A DNA stretch of 64,000 nucleotides. Source: Proteles cristata cristata (taxonomy: Eukaryota; Chordata; Mammalia; Carnivora; Hyaenidae). This document shows positions 47,528 through 60,411 of this stretch, piece by piece. How positions within the stretch are numbered: position 1 is the stretch's first letter; each line of letters starts with the position of its first letter. The stretch spans positions 752,501-816,500 of the forward strand of contig JAESUZ010001069.1 in the NCBI GenBank assembly GCA_017311185.1. Direction: 5' to 3'. The position numbers and the translations under genes were made by a program. Under the pieces are notes generated by a model, which ran no database searches, was not told the DNA's origin, and saw only the letters and a program-made list of their open reading frames with translations.

Positions 47528-47922
47528 GATGTACTACATGGCAATGAGAAACAATGAAATCTGTCCCTGTGTAGCGACATGTATGGACCTTGAGGGTGTT
47601 ATGCTTAGCGAAATCAGTCAGGCAGAGAAGGACAAATATCATGTGTTTGCACATATAGGAGGATTAGGAGGAACTTAACTGAGGACCATGGGGAAGAAGA
47701 ACGGGGGAAATGGTGGGGGAAAGAGAGAGAGGCAAACCATGAGAGACTCTTGAATGCTGACAAAAACTGAGGACTGATGGATGTGGGGGGAGGGGGGAGA
47801 TGGCATGGAGGAGGGCACTTGTGGGGGTGAGCACTGGGTGTTATATGGAAACCAATTTGACAATAAACTATTTGTAAAAAGAATAAAAAACATAAAAAAT
47901 AATTAAAAATTAAAAAAAAAGA
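47528..47922 (+). mobile_element. LINE-1 3' end O, plus strand
   Basis: The last ~45 ORF2 codons ([20 protein letters not shown]… KYHVFAHIGGLGG), the 3' UTR and an A-rich tail to 47922. Its 5' end abuts the minus-strand element M with no clear target-site duplication. Confidence 0.9.
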
Positions 47923-47929
47923 AACAATG

Positions 47930-49037
47930 ACCCTGAATGACACATTGGACCAGATGGACTTGACTGACAAATTTAGAATACTACATCCCAAAGCTATGGT
48001 ATTCACTTTCTTCTCGAGTGCACATGGCACATTCTCCAAGATAGATCACATACTGGGTCATAAAGCAGCCTCAATAAATATAAAAGAATGGAGATCATAC
48101 CATGCACACTTTCAGATCAAAATGCTAAGAAACTTGAAACCAACCACAGGAAAAAGTCTGGAAAACATTCAACAGCATGGAGGCTAAAGAACACCCTACT
48201 AAAGAACCAATGGGCCAACCAGGTAAATAGAGAAGAAATTAAGAAATATAGGGAAACAAATGAAAATGAAAATACAACAAAGCAAACTCTTTGGAATGCA
48301 GCAAAGGCAGTCCTAAGAGAAAAGTTCATTGCACTCCAGGCATATTTCAAGATACTAGAAAAACCCCCAATACAAAATTTAACAGTGTACCTAAAGGAAC
48401 TAGAAGCAGAGCAGCAAGAGCATCCCAAACCCAGGAGAAGAGCATCCCAAACCCAGGAGAATAAGATAAATAATAAAGACCAGGGCAGCAATAAACAATA
48501 TAGACTCCAAAAACCAGTTGAACAGATCAATGAAACCAAGAGTCAGTTTTTTGAAAAAATAAACAAAATTGATTAACCTCTAGCCAGGCTTCTCAAAAAG
48601 AAAAGATACAGCACCCAAATAGACAAAATCATAAATAAAAATGGATTTATTACAACCAATCCTTAAGAAATACAAGCAATTATCAGGGAATACTATGAAA
48701 AATTATATGTCAACAAACTGGACAACCTAGAAGTAATGGACAAATTCCTCCACACCCACACACTACCAAAACTCAAATGGGAAGAAATAGAAAATCTGAA
48801 TAGACCCATAACTAGTGAAGAAATTCAGTTATCAAAAATCTCCCAACAAATAAAAGCTCTGGGACAGATGGCTTCCTGCGGAATTCTACCAGACATTTAA
48901 AACAGAGTTAATACTCATTCTTCTCAAACTATTCCAAAAAATAGAAATCGAAGAAAAACATCTGGACTCATTCTACAAAGCAAGCGTCACTTTAATTCCC
49001 TAAGCAGACAGAGACCCAGGAAAAAACAAAACAAAAC

Positions 49038-49077
<40 letters not shown>

Positions 49078-51270
49078 TACAGGCCAGTATCCCTGATGAA
49101 TATAAATGGAAAAGTCCTCAATGATACTAGCAAATCGATTCAACAGAGCATAAAAAAAATATTCACCATGATCAAGTTGGATTTATTCCTGGGTTACAGG
49201 GCTGGTTCAATATTTGCAAATCAGTCAATGTGATACATCACATTAACAAACGAAAGATAAAACAGTATGATCCTGTCATTAGATGCAGAAAAATCATTTG
49301 ACAAAATATAGCATCCTATCTTAATAAAGACCTTCGAGAAAGTCGGGATAGAAGAAACTTACTTAAACATCATAAAAGCCATTTATGAAACGCGCACAGT
49401 GAATATCATTCTCAATGGGGAAAAAATTGAGAGCTTTCCCCCTGAGATCAGGAACACGACAGGGATGTCCACTCTCACCACTGTTGTTTAACATAGTGCT
49501 AGAAGTCCTAGCATCAGCAATCAGACACCAAAAGGAAATCAAAGGCATCAGAATTGACAAAGAGGAAGTCAAACTTTCACTTTTCGCAGATGAAATGTTA
49601 CTCTACATAGAAAACGTGATAGGCTCCACCAGAAGCCTACTAAAACTGATCCATGAATTCAGCAAAGTTACAGGGTACAAAATCAACGTACAGATATCGG
49701 TTGCATTTTTATACACCAACAATGAAGCAACAGAAAGAGAAATCAAGAAACTGATCCCATTCAAAATTGCACAAAAAAACCATAAAATACCTTGGAGTAA
49801 ACCTAACCAAAGATGTAAAAGATCTATATGATGAAAACTATAGAAAGCTTATAAAGGAAATTGAAGACACAAAGAAATGGAAAAACATTCCATGCTCATG
49901 GATCGGAAGAACAAATATAGTTAAAATGTCATTACTACCCAAAGCAATCTACACATTCAATGCAATCCCAATCAAAATTGCACCAGCATTCTTCTCAAAG
50001 CTAGGGCAAACTATCCTAAAATTTGTATGGAATCACAAAAGACCCTGAGTAGCTAAAGTAATATTGAAGAAGAAAGCCAAAACGGGAGGCATCCCAATAC
50101 CAGATTTTAGCCTCTACTGCAAAGTTATAATCATCAAGACACTATGGTATCAACACAAAAACAGACACATAGACCAATGGAATAGAATAGAGAACTCAGA
50201 ATTGGACCCACAAATGTATGACCAACTAATCTTTGACAAAGCAGGAAAGAGTGTTCAATGGAAAAAAGACAGCCTCGTTAACAGATGGTGCTGGGAGAAC
50301 TGGACAGAAACATGCAGAAGAATGAAACTAGACCACTTTCTTACAGCATACATAAAAATGAACTCAAAATGGATAAAGATCCTGAATGTGACACAGAAAA
50401 ACCTCAAAACCTTAGAGGAGAAAACAGGGAACAACCTCTACCTCAGCCTCAGCAATTTCTTACTTGACACATCCCCAAAGGCAAGGGAATCAAGAGCAAA
50501 AATGAACTATTGGGACCTCATCAAGATAAAAAAAGCTTCTGCATGGCAAAGGAAACAATCAACAAAACTAATAGGCAACTGACAGAATGGGAAAAGAGAG
50601 TTGCAAATGATATATCGGATAAAGGGCTAGTATCCAAAATCTATAAGGAACTCACCAAACTCCACACCCAAAAAAAACAAATAATCTAGCGAAGAAGTGG
50701 GCAGAACATGAACAGACACTTCTCCAAAGAAGACATCCAGATGGCCAACAGACACATGAAACGATACTCAGCGTAGCTCATCGTTAGAGAGATACAAATC
50801 AAAACCACACTGAGATACCACCTCACGCCAGTCAGAGTGGCTAAAATGAGCAAATCAGGAGGCAACAGATGCTGGCGAGGATGTGGAGAAATGTAAACCC
50901 TCTTGCACTGCTGATGGGAATGCAAACTGTTGCAATCATTCTGCAATACAATGTGGAGGTTCCTCAAAAAATTAACAATAGAACTCCCCTATGACCCAGC
51001 AATAGCACTGCTAGGAATTTACCCAAGGCATACAGGAGTGCTGATGCATAGGGGCACATGTACCCCAGAATTCATAGCAGCACTTTTAACAACAGCCAAA
51101 TCATGGAAAAAGCCTAAATGTCCATCAACTGATGAATGGATCAAGAATATGTGGTTTATCTATACAATGAAATACTACATGGCAATGTGAAAGAATGAAA
51201 TCTGGCCATTTGTACCAATGTGGATGGAACTCAAGGGTATTATGCTAAGTGAAATAAATCAGGTGGAGAA
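47930..51270 (+). pseudogene. L1 ORF2 remnant of element P
   Basis: Readable pieces: 47927-48187 (SKIDHILGHKAAS), 48088-48576 (linker), 49415-49831 (RT core; [17 protein letters not shown]), 49767-50048, 50064-50582 and 50930-51190 (C-terminus). The RT catalytic box reads FADE (49580-49591) instead of FADD. The cysteine-motif region near 50880 is disrupted. There are several frameshifts and an in-frame (GA)n expansion at 49043-49075. Confidence 0.88.
49043..49075 (+). repeat. (GA)n microsatellite inside L1 ORF2
   Basis: About 16 AG units, preceded by (AAAAC)n at 49025-49042. In the other L1 copies this position reads only AAAAAAGAGAACTAC. Confidence 0.95.
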
Positions 51271-51272
51271 AG

Positions 51273-51490
51273 GGGCGCCTGGGTGGCTTAGTCGGTTAAG
51301 CGTCCGACTTTCGCTTAGTTCATGATCTCGCGGATCGTGGGTTCGAGTCAGCACGGGCTTTGTGCTGACTGCCAGCTCAGAGCCTGGAGCCTGTTTCCAA
51401 GTCTGTGTCTCCCTCTCTCTCTGACCCTCCCCTGCTCACGCTGTCTCTCTCTCTCCTGGAAATAAAGAAATAAATAAAAAATATTTTAAA
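51273..51490 (+). mobile_element. CAN-SINE, plus strand, well preserved
   Basis: GGGCGCCTGGGTGGCTTAGT head, GGGTTCGAGTC B box, CT-rich body, A tail. Flanks AAATCAGGTGGAGAAAG (51256-51272) and AAATCAGGTGGATAAAG (51491-51507), one mismatch. Confidence 0.96.
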
Positions 51491-51779
51491 AAATCAGGTG
51501 GATAAAGACAGATATCATATGTTTCACTCATATGTGTCAGGAGAAACTTAACAGAAGACTATGGGGGAGTGGATGGGGAAAAAATAGTTGCAGAGAGGGA
51601 AGGGGACAAACCATAAGAGACTCTTAAATACTGAGAACAAACTGAGGCCTGATGGGAGTGGGGGAGAGGGGAAGGAGGGTGATGGGCACGGAGGAGGGCT
51701 CTTGTTGGGATGAGCACTATGTGTTATATGGAAACTAGCTTGACAATAAACTATATTTGAAAAACATTTTTAAATAAAA

Positions 51780-54038
51780 AATACAAATAAAATGGTTAAA
51801 CTATTAATCAGTGAAGAATACATTATTATCTAGGGCACATCATATTCACATTCTACAAATGAAGTTCCTCAAAATCATACATAGAACAGAGTTTCAACCT
51901 AGAACTTAGAAACTAAATTCTTAATTCCAATAATATAACACTTCCTCAAAGAGAATACATATAAGAATAGGACCCATAAACAGAGATGTGTATGCTAACT
52001 GCATGTTATTTTCTTTTTTTTCTTCTTTTTTACAAATCGTTTATTGTCAAGTTGGTTTCCCTATAACACACAGTGCATGTTATTTTCTATTCTCCTTATA
52101 AGCATTTGGGAACCTCTGAGAGGAAACACAGATCAAGATCCACCCTAATGATCCAGAATTCTCCTGAGAACTTGAGCCACTCCAGAGACTGCTCATGGTA
52201 TCCTTCTGTTGACTTCATTTAAATGAATCTATGCACAGTATGCCATGGAGATGGTACAGAAAGACATGGAAAATATGGGGATTTCCCTTTCTGTCTTGTC
52301 CTTCATCTTCACTTTGGAATTTTACTGAGCTCTTTGACTCAGATGACTTATGACAAGATGCCTGTAGTCTTGCAGTCTCCACTCTGCCCACGTCTGCAGC
52401 TAACACACCTGCAACAGTTTCCCCCTCAACAGTGAGATGTTTTTACTAGCTTCGACATGCTAATTTGATCTTTTTTCCTCCACCAGGTGAGAAAATGTTG
52501 GTAAGAGTATTAAAGGGATGGAAATAGTAGGCACAAGTTGAACAAAAGTAATAACCTAGCATATATTGGGAGTGAGTTGGTTTCTATCTCTTCATAAATT
52601 TGGTTTTTTAAAATTCAACTAATTCTGTCCAATCAGATTCTTAGGGCTAAGTCTTTGGTAATAGAGCTAGCCAACATTTTTATCCACAGTGGATCTACCT
52701 CATCAAATCACAACTACAATGTCAAATTCCTTGTGAAGAAGATTCATGGCCTCATCTAAAGGAGACATAAGCAGAATTTCCATGGAATCAGTATTGGTCT
52801 TGATCCTTTGAGTGTGGATTTTTATGTCTCTGTTGAGCTGGGCTTGGAAGACTGTAAGTGGGTATGGAGGGCAGGAAATAGGTGATTTTGAGCACAAAAG
52901 ATCTTGGAAGCAGAACTGAAATTTAGTACTTTTTTTATATTGATTCCTATGGGTTCCCTCAGATTCTTCTTCCTAAAAATAATGTCAGATTAGACAATGC
53001 ATGGCCCTATGATCCTATCATATTGTTTGATTCATAATATACATCATTTTAGAAAAATGAACTTAAAAGTTAGTGTCAAATTTAGGGAAAAGGCAAAAAA
53101 AAGGAGAGAAGGTTCCAATATTAACATGATTTTCTTTCAAAAGCTTGACCCTGGGGGCAGAATTCACAGTCACCCGGAGGAACATTTTCTCCTCCACATT
53201 TGCAATAAGGAGAGGAGAGAGGAGGAGAGGTCAGGAGAGGTCAGGGTTGTAGCCTTCTACCAAAGTGCCAGGATTAGTGAAAGATCCTATCTGACAGATT
53301 ACAAGCCACACTCATCTCTGACTCACATTGACCTCTCTGTCTCCTGGTGTTTTGACTCAGGTCAAATTAACTCAAAAGACATGTGTTGCATACTTATTCT
53401 GTACCAGCATTTATTCTATTTGCTGTGAATAAAGGTGAGTCAGATGTGGTCCCTGCCCTTGAACATCTTACTGTCACAGAGAAAGAAAGTAATTTCAATG
53501 TAATGTTATTAGCTATGATGGAAGTAAGTACATGATGCTAAAGGTACACTTATATATTTAGTTTGTGAATGTGTTTATTTGTTTATGTCTATAAGTATAT
53601 GTTTTTGGAGTGAGTGGGTGTGGGGAATGGGAAAAATGTGCGATTCAGAAAGGAAGGTATTCCTGGATAATATTTTTCCTGAATGTAATCTTTAAAAACC
53701 TGTAGGTATTATCCAGATGAAGGTATAGAAATCAGCAATATTCTGTAGATGCCCTTTCATTAAGTTAACCGCTGATTATAGGCATCACTTAAAACTTTGT
53801 GACAAGTGTTTAGTTTTATGCTATCTATTTTCATCAAAACTGAGAATAGTTGCTTACCATTTAATTTTCCCTGAGCTTTAGAGCCATGCATTCATTTCTT
53901 CCCTGGGAAGTGTGTGAACTGTGGTGGAGAGAGAAGCAAAGTCAAAAGGACCTGGGGAGACTCTAAGAACTCATCAGGTAATACTTTCCACCAGATGGAT
54001 GGTAATTCTGAAGTTACTATCTTAAAATAGTGTATGGT
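51780..54038. other. Mostly unique non-coding sequence
   Basis: Apart from a 59-bp L1 scrap at 52015-52073, I see no gene. The open frame at 52997-53428 has no recognisable domain or conserved features. The stretch 53420-53530 (AGTCAGATGTGGTCCCTGCC) resembles an ancient mammalian-wide repeat whose family I cannot assign. Confidence 0.45.
52015..52073 (-). mobile_element. Very short L1 insertion (3' end only)
   Basis: T-rich tail followed by ~45 bp of the L1 3' end (ACAAATCGTTTATTGTCAAG… CCTATAACACACAG). Flanked by the perfect direct repeat TGCATGTTATTTTCT at 52000-52014 and 52074-52088. Confidence 0.92.
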
Positions 54039-54054
54039 CTCAAAATGTATTTTT

Positions 54055-54256
54055 TAAAGTTTATTCATTTTTGAGAGAGAGAGAGAGAGAGATTAGGGAG
54101 AGGCAGAGAGAAAAGGAGAAAGAGAGAGAATCCTAAGCAGGTTACATGCTGTCAGCACAGAGCTCAACATGGGGCTCAAACTCACAAACCGTGAGATTAT
54201 GGCATGAGCGGAAATCAAGAATAACATGCTTAACCGACTGAGCAACCAGGGTGCCC
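54055..54256 (-). mobile_element. CAN-SINE, minus strand
   Basis: TTTATTCATTTTTGAGAGAG, GA-rich body, ending GCAACCAGGGTGCCC. Flanked by CTCAAAATGTATTTTT at 54039-54054 and 54257-54272. Confidence 0.95.
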
Positions 54257-54272
54257 CTCAAAATGTATTTTT

Positions 54273-55269
54273 ATGTTAGCTCTTTTGGCAATGGAGTACA
54301 TTTTTCTTTAGATCAATTCTATATTAGTTTGATTTAAGTTATTGTTGTATTATACAGGCTCACTCCGCCCAGTACATTCATTCATCAAACTATTATTTGC
54401 TGTGAACCTATGATGTTCCTGGGACCATACTGTCACTGAGGATGAAACATGCCTATAGTTCGGTACCTCCTATCTGAGATTCTCTGGCCTCAGGAGCTGA
54501 GTCTTTTTCCTCCAGTATCAAGCATGTAGTTGGCCAATAACATTTGATCAACAAATAAGGAGACTGAATATTCAAAGAGTGATGAATGTTCAAGGAAAGT
54601 GGTGCTAACTCTAGTAGTGGGCATACATTTGAATAAAGGGATTATGTCCTAAAAAAATAAGTGGGGTATAAAAATACACTGTGTCCTACTTATGTGGCAA
54701 GAAAAATGGGTAGAAAGGTGGCCTGTAGTCAGATAGGGGAACCATAAATATGATTGTTCATATTAATTATTTATTTATTTATTTATTCTTTCAGTGATAA
54801 ATTGGAATCTTTCATCACTTTGACTCACAGACCTATCCAGATACCTAAGACCCCATTATCAGATTACATAGAATATAATACTGTCTTTTTTAGAAAACTG
54901 GGAATTTAGCCTAGGGGTTCTTAACTTAAACTTCAAAGTATTCTTCATTTTAGATGTGAATGCTACTTCTTTATTTCTATTTTACTCTAATTGGAATTCA
55001 AATTTTCTCTCTTGTTTGAATGTTGGTAACTAAGCCAAACTATCCTTAGCAGTCTCTATAACTTTATCACCAACAGAAATTAGAGGTATTTTTATATCAC
55101 ATTTTAATTGTCGAAGATACCTCAAAATATCCTTTAAGCTCATTATTTTGAAATTAAGGTGGTTATTAGGCCTGTCATAACATTTTGAATTTTAATGTGT
55201 TAATAGAGAAGCACATGTATTGTTACATATTTGCTTTCTAAAACTATTTTAATAACTGTACTTTGATGT
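54273..55269. other. Non-coding sequence, possible ancient repeats
   Basis: No gene seen. 54375-54570 holds text reminiscent of ancient mammalian repeats, too diverged to name. An (ATTT)n run is at about 54766-54790. Confidence 0.4.
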
Positions 55270-55434
55270 GTTTTAATGTCATTTAGCATAATCAAGGTCC
55301 ATCCATGTTGTTGCAAATGGTATGATTTCCTTGTTTTTTATAGCTAAATAATATTTCATTGTATATATACCACAACTTCTTTACTCATTTATACATTAAT
55401 GAACACTTAGGTTGTTTCCATGTGTTGGCTATTG

Positions 55435-55576
55435 TTTTGTTTGTTTGTTTGTTTGTTTGTTTTTAAGTAGGCTCCATGCCCAGCACAGAGCTCAACACTC
55501 GGCCCAGTTAGGAGCTTGAACTCACAACCCTGAGATCAAGACCTGAGCTGAGATTGAATCGGACACTCAGGCATCC
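55435..55576 (-). mobile_element. Short CAN-SINE subtype, minus strand
   Basis: (TTTG)n tail, AAGTAGGCTCCATGCCCAGC, CTTGAACTCACAACCCTGAG, truncated head. Flanks CCATGTGTTGGCTATTG (55418-55434) and CCATGTCATAGCTATTG (55577-55593). Confidence 0.92.
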
Positions 55577-56884
55577 CCATGTCATAGCTATTGTAAATAA
55601 TGCTGCTCTGAACATGGGGGTACAGATATCTTTTCAAGTTAGTGTTTTCATTTCCATTAGATATATTCCCAGAAGTGGATTTCCTGGATCACATTGTAGT
55701 TCTATTTTATTTTTTGAGCATCTTTTATACTGTTTTCCATAGTGGCTGTACCAATTTACAATCCCACCAACAGTGGATGAGAGGTTCCCTTCTCTCCACA
55801 TCCATGCCAGCATTTGTTATCTCTTGTCTGTTTATGATGGCCATTCTAACAGCATGCGGTGACATGTGGCCCTGTGGTTTTAGTTGGCATTTACCTAATG
55901 ACTAATGAGTTCTTTATATATTCTGTATATTAATCCCTTGTCAGATATACAGTTTGCAAATATTTGTTCCCCCTCCATAGGTTGGTTTTCACTTTGTTGG
56001 TGGTTTCTTTTGTTGTGCAGAAGCTTTTTAGTTTGATGTAGTTTCACTTGTTTATTCTTTATTTTGTTCCTTATGCTATAGGTGTCATATCCAAAAATTT
56101 ATTACCAAGACCTATGTCAAGGATCTTTATTCTTATGTTTTCTTCTAGGGGTTTCATGGTTTCAGGACTTACATTTAAGTCTGATCCATTTGAGGTTAAC
56201 TTTTGTGAGTGGTATAAGATATGAATTTAGTTTCATTCTATTACATGTGAATATTCAATTGTCTCAATGCCATTTACTGAAGAGACTGTCTTTCCTTCAA
56301 TGAACATTCTTTATTCCCCTTGCAAATATTAGTTGTCCACATATATTTGGGCTTATTTCTCAGTTCTCAATTCTGTCCCATTGGCTTATTTGTCTACATT
56401 TATGCTAGTACCATACTGGCGTTGATGACTATAGCTTTTGATGACTATAGCTTTATCATATAGCTTTTTGGCTTGAAAGCAGGAAATGTGATGCCTCTTG
56501 CTTTGTTATTCTTTCTCAGGACTACTTAGGCTATTTGGGGTATTTTGTGGTTCCATATAACTTTTAAGAGTATTTTATATACTTCTGTAAAAAGTGCCAT
56601 TGGGACTCTCCATAAGGATTGAATCTATAGATGGCTTTTGGTAGTATGGACATTTTAATAGTATTAATTCTTCCAATCATGAATATGGGGTAGCTTTCCA
56701 TTTATTTGTGTCTTTGATTTCTTTCATCAATGTCTTATAGTTTATGATTCATAATGAGAATTTTCACCACCTTAGTTAAATTTATTCCTAAGTATTTTAT
56801 TGTATCTGATGCTAATATAAATGGGATTGATTTCTTTGTTTTTTGGAAAATTTGTTAATAGCATATAGAAATGCTACTGATCTT

Positions 56885-57106
56885 TTTTTAAAAATTTTTA
56901 ATAGTTTTTATTTATTTTTGAGACAGAGAGAGACAGAACATGAGCAGGGGAGGGACAGAGAGAGAGGGAGACACAGAATCTGAAACAGGCTTCAGGCTAT
57001 GAGCTGCCAGCACAGAACCCAATGCGGGGCTCAAACCCCCGAACCGTGAGATCATGACCTCGGTGGAAGTCGGTCACTTAACCGACTAAGCCACCCAGGC
57101 GCCCCA
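56885..57106 (-). mobile_element. CAN-SINE, minus strand
   Basis: T-rich tail, GA-rich body, ending GCCACCCAGGCGCCCC. Flanked by the perfect repeat AAATGCTACTGATCTT at 56869-56884 and 57107-57122. Confidence 0.97.
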
Positions 57107-59265
57107 AAATGCTACTGATCTTGTATATTAATTTTGTATCCTGCAACTTTACCAAATTCATTGATTAGATCTAACATTTTTTAAATTGACTCGTTAGGAT
57201 TTTCTATATGTAAAATCATATCTGCAAATATAGACAGGTTTGCTTCCTCCTTTCCAATTGTGATATCTTTTATTTATTTTGCCTGATTTCTCTGGCTAGG
57301 ATTTCTAGTACTATATATAGGAGTGGGCATCTTTCTCTTGTTCTTAGAGGAAAAGCTTTCAATCTTTCACCACTGAGGATATTAACTGTGAACTTGTCAT
57401 ATATGTTCTTTATTATATTGAGATATGTTCCTTCCATAAATAATATGTTAAGAATTTTTATCACAGTGTCTTTTCAATTTGGCCATTCCTGAGTTATATT
57501 CTTTCATAATAAAATGGTGATCTAGTAAATTAAAAAAAAGAGTTTTTGTCACAAATGGATATTGAATTTTGTCAAATGCTTTTTTTTTCTATGTCTGTTG
57601 AGATGATCATATGATTATTTTCTTTCATTCTATTAACATAATGAGAAATGTGCCACTGGCTGAGAACAGTTGGATATGACTGCTTTCTTAGTTCTCTACC
57701 CAAGTGAGGCTGTAGGATAGGTTCTGTGGTTGCCTGGATTCTCGGGTCAGGCTTACTAGGTGATCAGGACTGGGTACTATATTCAGTAATAGTATATGAG
57801 ATCACTTCCCTGCACTGGCAGGGCAGCAGGACAGAACCCAAAGCCTGTAAACTCATTGTTTAAGGACCCCAATCAACCCAGAGTGTGCACTGAATTCCCT
57901 GGTCAAGTGAGGTCACGAGGTTTGCTCTGCAGATGAAAGAAGCCACAGCTGTGCTCTTTGCTCAAGTGCCACTACATGTAGGGCTGTCGTAAGGGATATG
58001 CAGCCTTCAGTGTGCTCTGGTTAGCTTCTTTGGCTGGACAAGCTGAAGGCTATATTCAGTGATGAATGCGACCACAAATTAGATTTCTTGCCTGAGCACA
58101 GTGGGAGAGCAGTTCTAAAGCTGATTAAGCCTTTTGTTTGTTGTCTTTACATACTCTAAGTTTCCTGATGCAAAAGAGCCACTAGCTTTACTCTACAAAC
58201 TCCTCGGTCTGCGCACTTGCCTCCTAGCTTGAGTGCCCCTGGACTACACTGCTTCTAGGAACTGTCACCAGCCCTTTCAGTCAGATGGTGCCAGAAGACA
58301 CTCTTGACAGTGGGTGCGCTATATTCTACCTCTCTAACCTGGGTGGGAGGGGAATGGACCACTCCAGGCTACTCTTAATTTCTCAGGCAGTCTACTTAGT
58401 TGGGAGGGGCTGGAAATTACCTTCATCCCAGGTTCTGAATTAACTCCGCTGCCTATATGTAGCACAGGAATGTTCCAGTGGTACTGGCTTTGCTCTGGGC
58501 GCAATCGGCTCTACCCACCCATATCTCAGCTTGAGTGCTGCTGGGCTGTACTACTTTCAGGAGTTGCCATCAGCCCTTCTGGTCAGGTGGAGTCAGAAGA
58601 CATTCTTCACAGCAGGTAGGGTTGTGATTTAGCTCCTTTTCGGGTCATGGGCAAACTGGGCTCTTGGGCCATCAAAACTCCTTTGAGGATCTGAAACAAG
58701 CGGATTTGCACCCCATCTTGTTTTCTGGTCAGAGTGCTCCCCTTACTTGTTTCTGCAGATGAGGAAAACTGCTTGTTGGGATTAGTCTTTGGGCACTGCA
58801 AGTATGAATTTGATCTGCCAAGATTTGTGTGTTGATTGTTGTGAGCCCCTCCTTCCTTCTCTATCATAATCAGATTCCCAAGAGTTGAGCCTCACTGATT
58901 GCCCTGTAGTCCTTGTGGTGTGTGATTAGAGTAGGGGCTCACTCATAAAGCAACCCACAATGTTGAGGTGGTGCAGGTAGTCTTCCCTGGGTTTTCTTTT
59001 CCTACTAGAGGAATAGGAGGCTCAGGGGAGATCTCTCCACATGGTGCTGTGCTGGCCTGGGGGAAGGACAATCTAGTCAGCATGAAGCTGCTTCTCTTAC
59101 TTTTCTAATGCCACCTTTTTTGGTCTCTTTGGTGAAGGATTGCTTCAGCCTCATCACTGTATTTTAGGTTTTTTCTCAGTGATGTCTTATTCTTGAATAG
59201 TTGCTGGTTGTTCTTCTTGTGAGGGGGAACAAAGTCAGGAACAAATTCTATGTTGTCATCTTAAT

Positions 59266-59823
59266 GACATCATAGGCTTTTTAAACAAACGTGTAAAACC
59301 ATCTGATTAGATTATTTTTATTACTTTATTTAATTAATAATAATTGATCAAATAAATCTCTATGCTATGTCTAAAAAAGGGCACAAAAATGAAAAAATAT
59401 ATAGTTTTCAAAGGACTTTTTAATCTCTGAGACGAATACACAGATAATACAAAGCAGTGAGAGAAGGTAGATTAGTGCTATTTAGTCTGAACATGGAAAA
59501 CTAGCCAACCTGGTGGCTTCAAATGGAAATGTTGTAATGGTGTGTCTGCTATTTTGGAAGTTTACTGATGGTTAAGATTGATATTTGGGAGTGCCAGCCA
59601 AAGCTTGGGATGGGATTGCCGAAGAGATTATGGTACACTATCCAGTTACTCCTTGGTTTCCTGGTTCTTTCAAAAACAAGTTATTTTCTCCAAGAAAAAT
59701 GTCATTTCTGCAAAGCACTTTGGCTCTTTTTGATTTCTTATACCTTAGTGACCTTCTTTTCAGGGAAGAGACAACAGGAAGAGTTGTATGCCCAAAGAAT
59801 TAAAAAAAACAACAACAACAATT
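59266..59823. other. No gene or clear repeat recognised
   Basis: Non-coding spacer upstream of the last pair of SINEs. Open frames here have no recognisable domain, and one of them runs into SINE sequence. Confidence 0.4.
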
Positions 59824-60020
59824 GGGGCTCCTGGGTGGCTCAGTTGGTTAAGTGTCCGACTTTGGCTCAGGTCATGATCTTGCGGTCCATGAGTTCTGGC
59901 CCTGCATCAGTCTCTGTGCTGGTAGCTCAGACCCTGGAGCTGCTTCAGATTCTGTGTCTCCCTCTCTCTCTGTCCCCCACCCTCTCAAAAATAAATAATA
60001 AAGCATTAAAATTTTAAAAA
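59824..60020 (+). mobile_element. CAN-SINE, plus strand
   Basis: GGGGCTCCTGGGTGGCTCAG head, A box GGTTAAGTGTCCG, CT-rich body, AAATAAATAATAAA tail. Target-site duplication unclear because the left flank is A/C-rich. Confidence 0.93.
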
Positions 60021-60411
60021 ACTAACAATCTATACTATCATAAGATGGGGGAGGCATGGCCATAGATGCATAAGGTTTAAGAGCTTTAGCTGATAATAAA
60101 GTGAAGTTAAATGCCATGATTTATAGATTAATTGAATCTTTTTTTATTATTAGAATTTTGTTATTCAGAATAAATAAGATTATTTTGATCTAGTCTACAT
60201 TTGCAGATGACACTAAAAATGAATGCACAGTCTTAGAAGCATTAAGTTTTGCAACACTGAAAATGTTCCAACTAAAGCAGCGTGATCATGGGCTATAAAA
60301 AGGGGATTCTTGTAATGGTCAGTAGTGATTGAGGGCAATTCTGAAGCCCTCTAGGTCTAAATTATATAGTTTTATAGGTTATATGGACCTACGGTTAGCA
60401 CGTAGTGACTT

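Larger units (their letters stand above)
47923..51770 (+). mobile_element. LINE-1 element P, plus strand, 5' truncated
   Basis: Starts inside the ORF2 endonuclease (AATGACACATTGGACCAGAT) immediately after the A tail of element O and runs to the 3' UTR, ending near AATAAACTATATTTG at about 51760. A SINE is inserted at 51273-51490. No ORF1 or 5' UTR. Confidence 0.9.
55270..59265 (-). mobile_element. Old LINE-1 element R, minus strand, large internal deletion
   Basis: ORF2 C-terminal and RT sequence in reverse (TCCATCCATGTTGTTGCAAA at 55295 to about 57640), then a 5' UTR-like GC-richer stretch (about 57650-59265) ending near TGTTGTCATCTTAATGAC. Most of ORF2's N-terminal side and ORF1 are missing between them. 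SINEs are inserted at 55435-55576 and 56885-57106. No long frame is open. Confidence 0.7.

Noticed and set aside
51273..51490. tRNA gene candidate (A box and GGTTCGA B box)
   Set aside because: The A and B boxes belong to the tRNA-derived head of a CAN-SINE, with CT-rich body, A tail and target-site duplication; not a tRNA gene.
52997..53428. 143-codon plus-strand frame in unique sequence
   Set aside because: No recognisable domain, low-complexity purine stretch in the middle, and no splice or promoter context; length is within chance expectation for 64 kb.
58607..58867. 86-codon minus-strand frame
   Set aside because: Lies in the 5' UTR-like part of old L1 element R and shows no resemblance to a known protein.
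60121..60140. TAATTG homeodomain-type site (60129-60134) upstream of OR2D2
   Set aside because: A six-base match in AT-rich DNA is expected by chance; no paired O/E-type site was found nearby, so it was not listed as a promoter.
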